Origin: Candidatus Hydrogenedentota bacterium
GTDB lineage: Bacteria > Hydrogenedentota > Hydrogenedentia > Hydrogenedentales > CAILVY01
Assembly: GCA_029565395.1 (NCBI GenBank)
Contig: JAKQOG010000020.1
Coordinates: forward strand, 62,001 to 126,000
Length of the DNA: 64,000 bases
Direction: 5' to 3'
Below the pieces are notes generated by a model. That model had not been told where the DNA came from. It ran no database searches and saw nothing but the letters and a program-made list of their open reading frames with translations. The translations under genes and the position numbers were made by a program. Shown one piece after another: positions 9,547 to 18,514 of the stretch. Positions within the stretch are counted from its first letter, which is position 1, and every line of letters begins with the position of its first letter.

Positions 9547-11715
9547 GTGCAGCATATGCAAGCGATAATGAGAAACATCGTGGCAGTGTTCGTTCTCGGT
9601 TTGCTGACAGCCTGCCATACCATTCCCGGAACGGAGTCCGTCCGGCAACACGAAATCACCACGTCTTTCTTCACAATTTCCTGGGCGCAGGCACACGTTA
9701 CATCCTGGCGATATACGCTTCGTCCTGATGGGAATTGTATGGATATTCAGCTTCCTGTAGCTGAACTCGATGGAAAGACAACTCCCCTGACAGTCCGCCA
9801 ATGGATGGTTATTGAATGCCGGGATCTCAAGCTGAAAGGCGTCAGGGAATATGTGGTTGAAGGCCTGCTTGAGAGCGATGGCACTATTCGGCTCCAAGTG
9901 AAATTCCGGGTGGCGGATCAGAGCCCGGTGGCAAGATTCTGTTATTCCTTAACCACCACCACCCCGCATCAACTCACCAAGAAACAGGGGAAAGACAACC
10001 TGGTGTATTTGTCGTATCCGATGAAGGACTTTTCAGAAAAAAAAGAAGTCCGGCTGTCGGTGTTCAATGAGATGGTTCATTCCTGCACCTTGTCGGAAGA
10101 GGAATTATCTCAAGCTGATTTTGAACATTCCACCCCGGTTACCGGGCCGATACTTATAGGCTCGAATGATCGGTATGCTTTTCTGTGTGCGTACGAACAC
10201 GACTCGATGTATCCGGATTCTTTTTTGGAATACCGGCTGTATCCGGATAATGACGTGCGATTATGCGCGCGAAGAGGCAATTATTACGACGGCCAGCCCG
10301 CAAACGGTTTTTCGAGCATTTGGTTTGAATTCGCCGGGCTAACGGGAAGCGAAAACCAACTTGCGGAAAGGTACCGGGACTTTGTATTGAACTTTTTATC
10401 GGAAAACGCCGCAAGCCGGAAACCCTACATTTATTACAACACCTGGGGACGGCAGGAACGGGTGAAATGGAATGGAGGCCAGTACCTCACCACGATGAAT
10501 CTGGAATACACACTTCGGGAAATTGATCGTGCGCATGAGATGGGCATTGAGGTGTACGTTCTGGATGCCGGATGGTTTAATAAAACCGGCGACTGGGGCG
10601 TCAATCTGAAAAATTTCCCGGATGGTTTCGCTCAAATCCGGGAAAAGCTTGAACGCGCGGGCATGCAGCTTGGGGTTTGGATGAATCCTGCCAAAGCCGC
10701 CGTATCCAGCCGCGCGCTTCAGGCAAATGAACACTGTCGTAAAACCCGCCTTGGAAAAGCGGCCACGCCCGCGCCCGAATGGGAAACGGAAGACAGCGTG
10801 GACATGTGCCTGGTCAGCCCCTATTGGGAATACTATGCGAATGAGCTTATCCGCATGTATAAAGAACTGGGGATTCGCTATTTCTACTTGGACGGCGTTG
10901 GACAAATGGGCTGTGATGATCCTAGACACTTTCACGGGACGGCGGAGAATACGGCGGAAGAGCGCGAGACGGCCTATGGCTTTTTGTTGCCGGTATATCT
11001 TGGGAAAATCATCGGCAAAGTGGGGGCGGCATGTCCGGAAGTCATTTTCGATTTTGACGTAACGGAATCCCGGAGAATCGGTGTCGGGTTGCAGTTTTTG
11101 GCCTCCGGGCGGTATTTCATTCTGAACAACGGCCCGTATTTCAACAACTTCGACTTGTGCCCCCGTGGGAAAAGCATTTTACCCAACGGCTGCCACAATA
11201 TTTTCATTCATCCAGGCCCCGCTCGCACCTGGTTCATGCGCTCCGTGCTCGAGTATGACCGCTGGATTCCTTCCAATCTGATAATGGCGAATTATATGCC
11301 GGATGACCCGGCAAATTCGCAGATTATCAATCTGGCGTCGCTGGCACTGGGACAAAATGCCCTGTGGGGCGATATTCTCGCCGTTTCCCAGGAAGGTGTG
11401 TCGTTAATCCACGATATTCTTACCCGCTACAAACAGGTTCGTGACGATGTGGCTATTGCCTCCCCCATGCATATCGGAAAGCCGGGCGACACCCCTGAAA
11501 TTTATGAAAAAATCAATCAGAAAACCGGAAAAGGAGTGGTGGCAATCTTCGCGAACGGAAAAGGCGCCTTTACCTACACCACCCGGAACAACGTAACCGA
11601 TGAAGTCTGGCACAACGAAGGTGTAACCATAAACATGACGCAGGACAGCCATGCTCAAATTACGGCAGTGTTTGATGAGGCGTCCGCGAAAATACTCTTC
11701 TTCGGAGTGAAATGA
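9547..11715 (+). CDS. GH36-like alpha-galactosidase lipoprotein
   Basis: A 722-residue protein. The GTG at 9547 has GGGAG about 10 bases upstream; in-frame ATGs at 9556 and 9568 are alternatives. Residues 8-23 form a lipoprotein signal ending in LLTAC, so Cys23 is probably lipid-modified and the enzyme membrane-anchored outside the cytoplasm. After an N-terminal beta domain (about 50-280) comes a clan GH-D barrel: YVLDAGWFNKTGDWGVN, LGVWMNPAKAA and IRYFYLDGVGQMG, whose Asp would be the nucleophile. The acid/base motif of classical GH36 (SGGGRxD) is not obvious; the corresponding place reads FDVTESRRIG. The sugar specificity may therefore differ from alpha-galactose. The stop is directly followed by the ATG of a GH5-like gene, so the two are co-transcribed. 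Confidence 0.7.
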   Translation: MQHMQAIMRNIVAVFVLGLLTACHTIPGTESVRQHEITTSFFTISWAQAHVTSWRYTLRPDGNCMDIQLPVAELDGKTTPLTVRQWMVIECRDLKLKGVREYVVEGLLESDGTIRLQVKFRVADQSPVARFCYSLTTTTPHQLTKKQGKDNLVYLSYPMKDFSEKKEVRLSVFNEMVHSCTLSEEELSQADFEHSTPVTGPILIGSNDRYAFLCAYEHDSMYPDSFLEYRLYPDNDVRLCARRGNYYDGQPANGFSSIWFEFAGLTGSENQLAERYRDFVLNFLSENAASRKPYIYYNTWGRQERVKWNGGQYLTTMNLEYTLREIDRAHEMGIEVYVLDAGWFNKTGDWGVNLKNFPDGFAQIREKLERAGMQLGVWMNPAKAAVSSRALQANEHCRKTRLGKAATPAPEWETEDSVDMCLVSPYWEYYANELIRMYKELGIRYFYLDGVGQMGCDDPRHFHGTAENTAEERETAYGFLLPVYLGKIIGKVGAACPEVIFDFDVTESRRIGVGLQFLASGRYFILNNGPYFNNFDLCPRGKSILPNGCHNIFIHPGPARTWFMRSVLEYDRWIPSNLIMANYMPDDPANSQIINLASLALGQNALWGDILAVSQEGVSLIHDILTRYKQVRDDVAIASPMHIGKPGDTPEIYEKINQKTGKGVVAIFANGKGAFTYTTRNNVTDEVWHNEGVTINMTQDSHAQITAVFDEASAKILFFGVK

Positions 11716-12897
11716 ATGAGCCGGATACTTGTGCTCTCTGTGATTTTTGGGGGATGTGCGTTTTCACTTCACGCACAGTCCGCACCGAAGGACGAATCCA
11801 ATAGTGTAATGCTGCCGCCGGCTAAGGTGGCGCTTGAACTGAATCGGGGCATCTCTATTGATCGTCAGTTCCGCACCATCCCGCCGGAATCTATCATGCA
11901 AATAAACCAGGACGATATTCACCTGATCAAGTCAATGGGGTTTGAGTTTGTAAAATTTCTGGTGAATCCTGAACCGCTCATGACAGGTAATCATCTGGAT
12001 ACCGCGAAGGCCGGATATCTAAAAGAACTCATCGATATGGCGGTGGAAGAGAACCTGCCAGCCGTCGTATGCATTCATCCGGAATGGGAATTCAAAAAAT
12101 CCATTCTCAATGACCTGGAAAAGTTCGCCGGATTCCTGGTATTTCTTGAGGATATTGCACGCTTTCTCGCTAAAAGCTGGACTCCGAAGCAACTGGCGGT
12201 TCAACTGATGACAGAGCCCGTCACGGAAACCCTGAACTGGAATGATCTCCAGCCTCGGATGTGGGAAACGGTGCGGCGTGTCATGCCGGACCACACCCTT
12301 ATCCTTGCCGGTGATCAAGTGGGCAAGATCGACGGCCTGATCACCACCAAACCCGTGAACGATGCCAATGTCCTATACAGCTTCACCTTTTATGATCCCT
12401 TTGTGCTCACACTGCAGGGCGGGGAATGGCTGACTCCGAAATTGTGGTCGCATCTCGGTTCCATTCCCTATCCATCCAGTCCTGAGATCATTGCGGCCCG
12501 GAAACAGGCCATCCTCGAAAAAATCCCCACGGATCCGCCCGATTGGCGGCCTGCCGCCGAGGGCATGTTAAACGAATATGGCAATGCGCACTGGAACAAG
12601 GAAAAAATAGTCGCGTGCGTCAAAAAACTGACGGATTGGAACAAATCCTACGGCGGCGGACTGAAGATTTGGTGCGCGGAATTCGGCTGCTATCAGCGCA
12701 CTATTGCGCCGGAAGACCGGTATCGATATCTTAAAGATGTCCGGGATTCCTTTGAAGAAAATGGCATTGGTTGGGCCTACTGGTCCTACAACGAAACACT
12801 CACCATCATGACATCGGATCGTCAGCCCTTTGGCCCCGCGAAAAACCAAACACCGGACGCTGTACTGCTGGAAATTTTACTGGGAACCAACCATTAA
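11716..12897 (+). CDS. GH5-like exported endoglucanase-type hydrolase
   Basis: A 393-residue protein beginning one base after the stop of the GH36-like gene, so translation is probably coupled. Residues 1-21 form a signal peptide (LVLSVIFGGCAFSLHA). The fold is a GH5-type TIM barrel: LELNRGISIDRQF at the start, Glu167 in LMTEPVTE as the candidate acid/base (the usual NEP motif with Thr in place of Asn) and Glu322 in IWCAEFGCY as the candidate nucleophile, followed by WAYWSYNE. The family hydrolyses beta-1,4 or beta-1,3 glucans, mannans or related polymers by a retaining mechanism. The loss of the conserved Asn before the acid/base is unusual and could change activity. After the stop comes a 364-base gap holding a large inverted repeat that could end transcription. 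Confidence 0.7.
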   Translation: MSRILVLSVIFGGCAFSLHAQSAPKDESNSVMLPPAKVALELNRGISIDRQFRTIPPESIMQINQDDIHLIKSMGFEFVKFLVNPEPLMTGNHLDTAKAGYLKELIDMAVEENLPAVVCIHPEWEFKKSILNDLEKFAGFLVFLEDIARFLAKSWTPKQLAVQLMTEPVTETLNWNDLQPRMWETVRRVMPDHTLILAGDQVGKIDGLITTKPVNDANVLYSFTFYDPFVLTLQGGEWLTPKLWSHLGSIPYPSSPEIIAARKQAILEKIPTDPPDWRPAAEGMLNEYGNAHWNKEKIVACVKKLTDWNKSYGGGLKIWCAEFGCYQRTIAPEDRYRYLKDVRDSFEENGIGWAYWSYNETLTIMTSDRQPFGPAKNQTPDAVLLEILLGTNH

Positions 12898-12937
12898 TCC
12901 GAATTCCACAGTAGCGTTTACGAATGCTTTTTATTGC

Positions 12938-13110
12938 GGGCCACCGGCCTCCGGTGGCGGCAATTCGCAAAAAAATGCGCGATGGGGAGGGCGAGGCTCC
13001 CGCCGAGCCGTAAGCAAAATATGCCGTGTTGATCTTGTTCGTACGGCGCGGCGGGAGCCTCGCCCTCCCCATCATAGCCACTTTCTTAGCAGCCACCGGC
13101 CATCTGTGGC
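12938..13110. repeat. REP-like palindromic element, copy 1
   Basis: This lies in the 364-base gap between the GH5-like and SGNH genes. Two 32-base arms (12981-13012 and 13042-13073) are inverted copies with one mismatch, around a 29-base loop. Each arm carries GGGAGGGCGAGGCTCCCGCC. Outer sequence (CCACCGG..CCGGTGG at 12951 and a CCACCGGCC tract near 13093) makes a second, weaker inverted layer. Partial copies occur at 52985, 60811 and 61441, and the loop of this copy is the reverse complement of the loop in the 60811 copy. No gene is seen in the gap. The hairpin could also act as a transcription stop or mRNA end. Confidence 0.85.
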
Positions 13111-13261
13111 GTTGAGTCGATAAAAACTGTTCAACAAATACGAGAGGCAACAATAGTAGGTCCTATCTCCAGGCAGGACATCTCCCATTATTTTCAATAC
13201 CGGCTACGACTATGTTACCGTTTGGAATATTTTCTTGGACACAGTAACAGGAGTGTGCTGA

Positions 13262-14317
13262 ATGAAAAGGCAATATAGACCTAAACTAGAAACGGTGTTA
13301 GGCATCATTTCCCTTGCGATAATGGGGTGCTTCACCTCACAGGCAGCGGAAACCATCACCATGACCGGTGAAAGCCTGGTGCTGGTGGGGCAGACGCCCG
13401 GCAATCTCTGGTTTGATCATGTCGTGCCGGATTCGGTGAAAATACGCAGCGCATATGATCCCAATAAACCCGGCGTGGTGGTGTATGAACCCGAACGCGA
13501 TTATGTGGTGGACTACGCAAAGGGCGCTATTGCGCGGACGGCGCAGTCGCGCATCCCGGATTTTTCCACCAACATGCTCTATGAGAAAAAGGAATTCGAT
13601 CACAACCAGTTTCCAGGCTTTGGGAACGGCGCATTTTTCGTTTATGTGGATTACACCACAACGAACGGCGCCCCTCTATTCACGCCCACCGATCAGGCCG
13701 CCAAACTGAAGCAAACCCGCACACATCTCGAAAAGGGAGGTCCATTCAAGGTTATTGCCTATGGCGACAGCATCACCTATGGCGGCGATGCTTCGGAGGA
13801 ACGGCTTCAGTTCACCCGGCGCTATGCACAATGGCTGCAGGAGAAATTTCCCCAAGCACAAGTCTCGTTTGAAAATGGAGCCACCGGCGGCGACAGTACG
13901 GTTCAGGGCTTAGCCCGCCTGGAGGAAAAGGTGCTGTCACGGAAACCTGATCTGGTGCTTATCGGTTTCGGTATGAATGATCACAACAAAGGCGGCCTCG
14001 AACCCGATGCATTCACGACGAACCTATTGTCCATCATTGATTCCATCCGGACCCGCACTGGCGCGGAAGTGATTCTCTTTTCCGCGTTTCCGCCCAATCC
14101 GGACTGGAAATTCGGCTCCCACCGCATGGAGCTGTTCGCCGCCGTCACGAAGCGCGCCGCAGAAAAGGCGCAATGCGCATTCGCGGATGTATTTGCCGTT
14201 TGGCAGAAGGCACTGGTCCGGAAAGACCTGCCCAGTCTGCTGGGGAACAATATCAACCATCCTAATGATTTTGGGCATTGGCTGTATTTTGAGACGCTCA
14301 AAAGCGTTCAATTTTAA
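13262..14317 (+). CDS. Exported SGNH/GDSL-family hydrolase
   Basis: A 351-residue protein with AGGAG about 9 bases before ATG 13262 and a signal peptide in residues 1-29 (GIISLAIMGCFTSQAAE). An N-terminal beta-rich region (about 30-150) precedes a GDSL-type domain. Block I reads AYGDSITYGG (Ser nucleophile), then GATGGDST, block III LIGFGMNDHN (Asn of the oxyanion hole), and block V NINHPNDFGHW (catalytic His; the usual Asp two residues before is Asn). Such enzymes deacetylate or de-esterify polysaccharides or act on lipids. Its place among glycan-degrading genes favours a carbohydrate esterase, by inference. The M6 protease gene begins 42 bases downstream on the same strand. Confidence 0.8.
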   Translation: MKRQYRPKLETVLGIISLAIMGCFTSQAAETITMTGESLVLVGQTPGNLWFDHVVPDSVKIRSAYDPNKPGVVVYEPERDYVVDYAKGAIARTAQSRIPDFSTNMLYEKKEFDHNQFPGFGNGAFFVYVDYTTTNGAPLFTPTDQAAKLKQTRTHLEKGGPFKVIAYGDSITYGGDASEERLQFTRRYAQWLQEKFPQAQVSFENGATGGDSTVQGLARLEEKVLSRKPDLVLIGFGMNDHNKGGLEPDAFTTNLLSIIDSIRTRTGAEVILFSAFPPNPDWKFGSHRMELFAAVTKRAAEKAQCAFADVFAVWQKALVRKDLPSLLGNNINHPNDFGHWLYFETLKSVQF

Positions 14318-14359
14318 TATTTTTGGAAGTAATCGCAGGAAGTGAAAGGAAACTGGGGT

Positions 14360-17300
14360 ATGAATGCTAAACAGCGCGGGATAATTGGTCTGTGTGTTTT
14401 CGTAATCCTTGGGATATGTATGGCCGGAGGGAACGCCGCAACGAATGAAGAAGGAAAACCAGCCATAGCGCAGGCCGATCTTTCCGGAACGAAGGCCTTG
14501 ATGGATAAGCCGAATCCTGTGGCGGGTGCACGGCTGGCGGAGCGGCAACAATGCATTGAAAAAGTGGACAAGCCGGGAAATCCCGCCCGGCGAAACGTAC
14601 CGGAAATGAAACTCGCCGGGCAGGGCCGTATTCTGATGGTATTGGTTGAGTTCGGGGGCGCCGATACATTCCAGTTCGTTCCAGGTGAATCCATATGGGA
14701 TCCCTATGGCCGTGTAGACTTGAATGAGTATGCGAACGCTTCGTGTGATTGCACCAACATCGTAGCCGCCCATGGATTGACGGAACCTGTCGAGTTCACC
14801 TACACCGGCCCGCTGCACAATGAAATTCCACGTCCGCCTTCTGGCGCGTACCCCTGGGGCACCATGGTTTGGACCGAAGACTTCAGCAAGGAATGGTATC
14901 AGAATCTCGTCTTGGGCGATGGAGTCGTTTTCGACTATAAACGCGGCGACGATTCTCAGGTATACGCCGATCATCGCGGACGCTCCGTCCGCACCTATTA
15001 CGAAGACATGTCGAATGGCGCCTACACGATTTCCGGCGATGTAATCGGATGGATCCAATTGCCGCATTCGACTTGGTGGTACGGCGCGGATTGCTGCCCC
15101 GGGGCCAAATCGAGTGAATTCTTTCTCAATTTTGACGGCGGCATTCCCGGCGCGGGAAGCGACGCCTCGTTTGTCAGGGATGTACTCGCAACAGTCAACG
15201 AAGTGTACCCCGGCTTTAATTGGAAACAATACGATGCCGATGACGACGGCATTGTGGATTGCCTCTGGATCGTCCATGCGGGACTTGGCGAAGAGGCGCA
15301 TGCTGATCTCGTCAACGCCACCGGCTATGGAGAGGCGGCGATTTGGTCGCACTCGAGCGTGCTGGGCCGCGAGTATGAGGTGGACCCCGAAAACCATATC
15401 TCCATCGGTCATTATATTGTCATGCCTGAGAACGGGGCACTCGCGGTGTTCGCACATGAATACGGCCACAGCCTTGGCTCGATTGATCTCTACAATATGA
15501 GCGATCATTCCGATACCTCCGCGGGATTCTGGACGGTGATGTCGGATGGTTGGACGGGTTTCCCACAGGGATCGGTGCCGCCGGCATTCGATCCGTACCA
15601 CCTCGACATGTGGGGCTGGCTGAATCCCTTCGTAATTACGGACCGAACCCAGGAATATGAGGTAAAGATCGGGCAAACCAGTGAATTTCCAAGTGACCCC
15701 GGCGCCTATCGCGGGGTCAAGATCGTATTGCCGGGCGGTTATGCCACACAACCCGTGACGCCCCGAGGCGCAAACCAATGGTGGGGCGGAATGATTCCCA
15801 TGAACAACAGCATGATGACTCAGAATGCCGCCGTGACATTGCCCGCATCGGGATCCAGTTCACTTTCCTTTGACCTTGCATACGCCTTGGTCACCGGTTA
15901 CAACTTCTTCTGGATACAGCTCTCTCAGGATGATGGCGCCACCTGGGAAACCCTGACCAACGAAAACACCACGTGTGTTCACGCGGGCGACTGGATCGCC
16001 GGCATGTACGGTTTCCCCGATGATATGTGCACGGCGGGCATCGGCGGATTCACCGGACGCAGCCCCGGTTGGCCTGCATACACACAACAGACCTTCGACC
16101 TATCCGCGCATGCCGGAGAATCCATCCGGCTTCGCTTCTGGTATCTGTCGGATTATCTCGCGACCGAAGGGCCATTCGTGGATAACATCCGCATTAGCGC
16201 CAACGACACGATCTTCGTGGATGATGCGGAGAATGGCGATACACTGTGGACCTATTCCGGCGGCTGGGGCCGCGACAGTGGCGTGCGGGAGTACAGCCAC
16301 AATTACTTCTTGCAATGGCGCAATACCAGCGAGACGGGCGGATATGACAGCGGCTTGGGCGATGATCGCTTCCCGTTCGGCCCCGCTCAGACAGGCCTGC
16401 TCGTCTGGTACAACAACAACCTCTATGGCGACAACCGGCTCAATAATTACTTGACCGATGACCCCGGATTCGGACCCAAAGGCCGGATGCTCATCGTGGA
16501 TGCGCATCCTGAACCGTATCGTGATCCGTATTGGACCGGTACGGGATTCAACAACGAAGCCGCCAACCTGGATCGCCGCAATCAGCAACGCGACGCACCC
16601 TTCAGCCTTGAGCCCACCCCTGCCTTTTCCATGTTGCCGCCCTTAGTGTATGGCGATGAACCGGTGAATTTCGCGGGTATGGAGCCGGTCAGTGTCTTTG
16701 ATGATCGCCTCGGATACTATCCCGGCGCGGAAAAAGTCTCTTTCGGACCGGGGTATGCGCCCGCATCATTACAATGGCTGACCGTGCAATGGGATTCGAG
16801 CGTGGTGGTGCCTTCCCACCGGTTTTACGGCATCAACGCGCCCGGATACACGGCCGGTGAACCGCTCTCGTACAATGGCAGAACACCGGGAGACGACGGG
16901 CAAATTACTGTAAATACCCTCGAAACCGGCCTCGGATATGACGGAGGCGCCGGCAATCCCGAGGATGCTCCGGAAGGCCATGGCCCCTACGGATGGAAAG
17001 TGGAGATCCTCTCCCAAACCGATGCCGGAGCCACCCTCCGCATCACCAACTCCGTGACAAATTACCCCCCGCATATCCTCCCAATCCCGGATCACGAAGT
17101 TCAGGAAGGAAATGCGATCTCGTTCACCGTATTTGCATTTGACCCTGACGAAGACACCCTCACCGCCTCGGCGGAAAACCTTCCCGCCAACGCCACATTT
17201 GATCCCGATACACGCCAATTCGATTGGACGCCCCCAGCGGGTTCCGCCGGAACCTATGAGGATATTCGATTCACCGTGGCTGACGGCCGTGACCCTGAAC

Positions 17301-17509
17301 TAACCGCAACAGCCTCTACCGCCATCACCGTGCTCAATACAACTGAAGGGGAAGGTGCAAGCGAGGGTGAAGGGGAAGGCGGGGATGAACCAGGGACCTG
17401 CTGCTGCTCCAGTAAAAATTCAAAAAAACCATACGGCTCCGGAGACGCCCTTCTGCTGGCATCGCTGGTGATGGGAGTCTTTTGGGGACTGAGACGGACG
17501 AAAATATAG
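14360..17509 (+). CDS. M6-family metalloprotease with Gly-Glu/Cys C-terminal sorting-type tail
   Basis: A 1049-residue protein; ATG 14360 is chosen for the AGGA 9 bases upstream, and a GTG at 14342 is the alternative. A signal peptide occupies residues 1-28. The catalytic domain (about 95-450) contains the zinc-binding HEYGH at 366-370 followed by SLGSIDLY, typical of M6 peptidases related to immune inhibitor A. Next is a MAM/jelly-roll-like region (about 490-640) and, near 900-990, an Ig-like domain (FTVFAFDPDEDTLTASAE, DWTPPAGSAGTYEDI). The end is striking: GEGASEGEGEGGDE, a CCC cluster, a single hydrophobic helix and a basic RRTK end, which looks like a protein-sorting signal analogous to MYXO-CTERM or GlyGly-CTERM tails. 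It probably acts at the cell surface on proteins. It stands 113 bases before the carbonic anhydrase gene. Confidence 0.8.
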   Translation: MNAKQRGIIGLCVFVILGICMAGGNAATNEEGKPAIAQADLSGTKALMDKPNPVAGARLAERQQCIEKVDKPGNPARRNVPEMKLAGQGRILMVLVEFGGADTFQFVPGESIWDPYGRVDLNEYANASCDCTNIVAAHGLTEPVEFTYTGPLHNEIPRPPSGAYPWGTMVWTEDFSKEWYQNLVLGDGVVFDYKRGDDSQVYADHRGRSVRTYYEDMSNGAYTISGDVIGWIQLPHSTWWYGADCCPGAKSSEFFLNFDGGIPGAGSDASFVRDVLATVNEVYPGFNWKQYDADDDGIVDCLWIVHAGLGEEAHADLVNATGYGEAAIWSHSSVLGREYEVDPENHISIGHYIVMPENGALAVFAHEYGHSLGSIDLYNMSDHSDTSAGFWTVMSDGWTGFPQGSVPPAFDPYHLDMWGWLNPFVITDRTQEYEVKIGQTSEFPSDPGAYRGVKIVLPGGYATQPVTPRGANQWWGGMIPMNNSMMTQNAAVTLPASGSSSLSFDLAYALVTGYNFFWIQLSQDDGATWETLTNENTTCVHAGDWIAGMYGFPDDMCTAGIGGFTGRSPGWPAYTQQTFDLSAHAGESIRLRFWYLSDYLATEGPFVDNIRISANDTIFVDDAENGDTLWTYSGGWGRDSGVREYSHNYFLQWRNTSETGGYDSGLGDDRFPFGPAQTGLLVWYNNNLYGDNRLNNYLTDDPGFGPKGRMLIVDAHPEPYRDPYWTGTGFNNEAANLDRRNQQRDAPFSLEPTPAFSMLPPLVYGDEPVNFAGMEPVSVFDDRLGYYPGAEKVSFGPGYAPASLQWLTVQWDSSVVVPSHRFYGINAPGYTAGEPLSYNGRTPGDDGQITVNTLETGLGYDGGAGNPEDAPEGHGPYGWKVEILSQTDAGATLRITNSVTNYPPHILPIPDHEVQEGNAISFTVFAFDPDEDTLTASAENLPANATFDPDTRQFDWTPPAGSAGTYEDIRFTVADGRDPELTATASTAITVLNTTEGEGASEGEGEGGDEPGTCCCSSKNSKKPYGSGDALLLASLVMGVFWGLRRTKI

Positions 17510-17621
17510 AACATAAAGTAGGTGAAGCTCGAGTAATTCTGCAGGGCCTATCGGTGCGATGAGGCTTTAAAATAGGAAGTGACACATTTATCACGGTGGT
17601 CAAAAACAAGGAGATGGGAAG

Positions 17622-18461
17622 ATGAATGCCAAAAAAAATAAAATGTTTGGTCTGGGAGTATGGGTGGGGATCACGGCATTTCTTATTGGTTGCATGGGTG
17701 CAAGCGGGGCGGCGGATCCCAAACCATCGCCTGATCAAATCATTGAAATGCTCAAGGCAGGCAATGCACGTTTTGTATCGGGCGCCGCCACACATCCGCA
17801 CTCGGATGCAGCCCGGCTGGCCCTGGCGGGAAAAGAAAACCAGGGCGATTATGCCATTGCCACGGTTCTTGCCTGTTCCGATTCGCGCGTCCCGGTGGAA
17901 CGAATTTTCGATGTGGGCGTCATGGACATATTCGTGGTCCGGGTGCCAGGCAACGTCTGCAATGTGGATGAGATCGGGTCCATCGAATATGGCTTGGCGC
18001 ATGTAAAGACGCCGGTTTTGGTTATCCTGGGCCACACCCAATGTGGCGCGGTCACTGCGGTGACTCATGCGGCCGAGGGGAAAGGGCATGCACTCGAACG
18101 AAACATCCCGCCCCTGATCGCCGGCATTCGGCCCGCGCTGGACCGCTCCATCGCCAAACATCCAGATGTCCACGGCGATGACATCATCCCCTATGCCATC
18201 GAGGAAAATATTTGGCAGGCGGTTGAAAACCTGTTTTTTGCCAGTCCGGCCACGCGTTCGCTCGTACACGATGGTAAAGTGAAAGTAATAGGCGCGATGT
18301 ACGACGTTGCCACGGGTCAGGTCCGTTGGTTGGAAGAATCCAAAATCACGGATATTTTAACGCGTGTTGAAGCCAATCCTAATCGGCCCATGGACCCCAT
18401 GGCGGAAGAAAAACATGACCATGGTTCTTCAGCCAAACCGCATGCGGCGGAAGAAAAATAA
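17622..18461 (+). CDS. Exported lipoprotein beta-class carbonic anhydrase
   Basis: A 279-residue protein with AAGGAG before ATG 17622. It interconverts CO2 and bicarbonate. The zinc ligands and partner residues of beta carbonic anhydrases are all visible: Cys85-x-Asp87-x-Arg89 in ACSDSRV and His138-x-x-Cys141 in LGHTQCG. The N-terminus is a lipoprotein signal with lipobox LIGC (Cys24), so the enzyme is probably anchored outside the cytoplasm. Most bacterial beta enzymes are cytoplasmic, although periplasmic ones exist. The C-terminal 25 residues are charged and His-rich (EEKHDHGSSAKPHAAEEK), with possible metal affinity. The neighbours, an M6 protease and an MBL hydrolase, give no clear pathway. 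Confidence 0.9.
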   Translation: MNAKKNKMFGLGVWVGITAFLIGCMGASGAADPKPSPDQIIEMLKAGNARFVSGAATHPHSDAARLALAGKENQGDYAIATVLACSDSRVPVERIFDVGVMDIFVVRVPGNVCNVDEIGSIEYGLAHVKTPVLVILGHTQCGAVTAVTHAAEGKGHALERNIPPLIAGIRPALDRSIAKHPDVHGDDIIPYAIEENIWQAVENLFFASPATRSLVHDGKVKVIGAMYDVATGQVRWLEESKITDILTRVEANPNRPMDPMAEEKHDHGSSAKPHAAEEK

Positions 18462-18462
18462 A

Positions 18463-18485
18463 AACCGGCGCGAGACGGTTGTTTT
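18463..18485. terminator. Weak bidirectional terminator hairpin
   Basis: Between the convergent carbonic anhydrase and MBL genes, AACCG (18463-18467) pairs with CGGTT (18476-18480). TTGTTTT follows on the plus strand and TTTTTATTTTT on the minus strand. The stem is only 5 base pairs, so this is a tentative call. Confidence 0.3.
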
Positions 18486-18514
18486 ACCCGGAACACTTTC
18501 GGTAATTCATGCCC

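Noticed and set aside
14024..15778. Long minus-strand open frame of 584 residues
   Set aside because: It lies opposite the end of the SGNH gene and the M6 protease gene, both of which have clear motifs, starts and signal peptides; its own sequence shows no family pattern.
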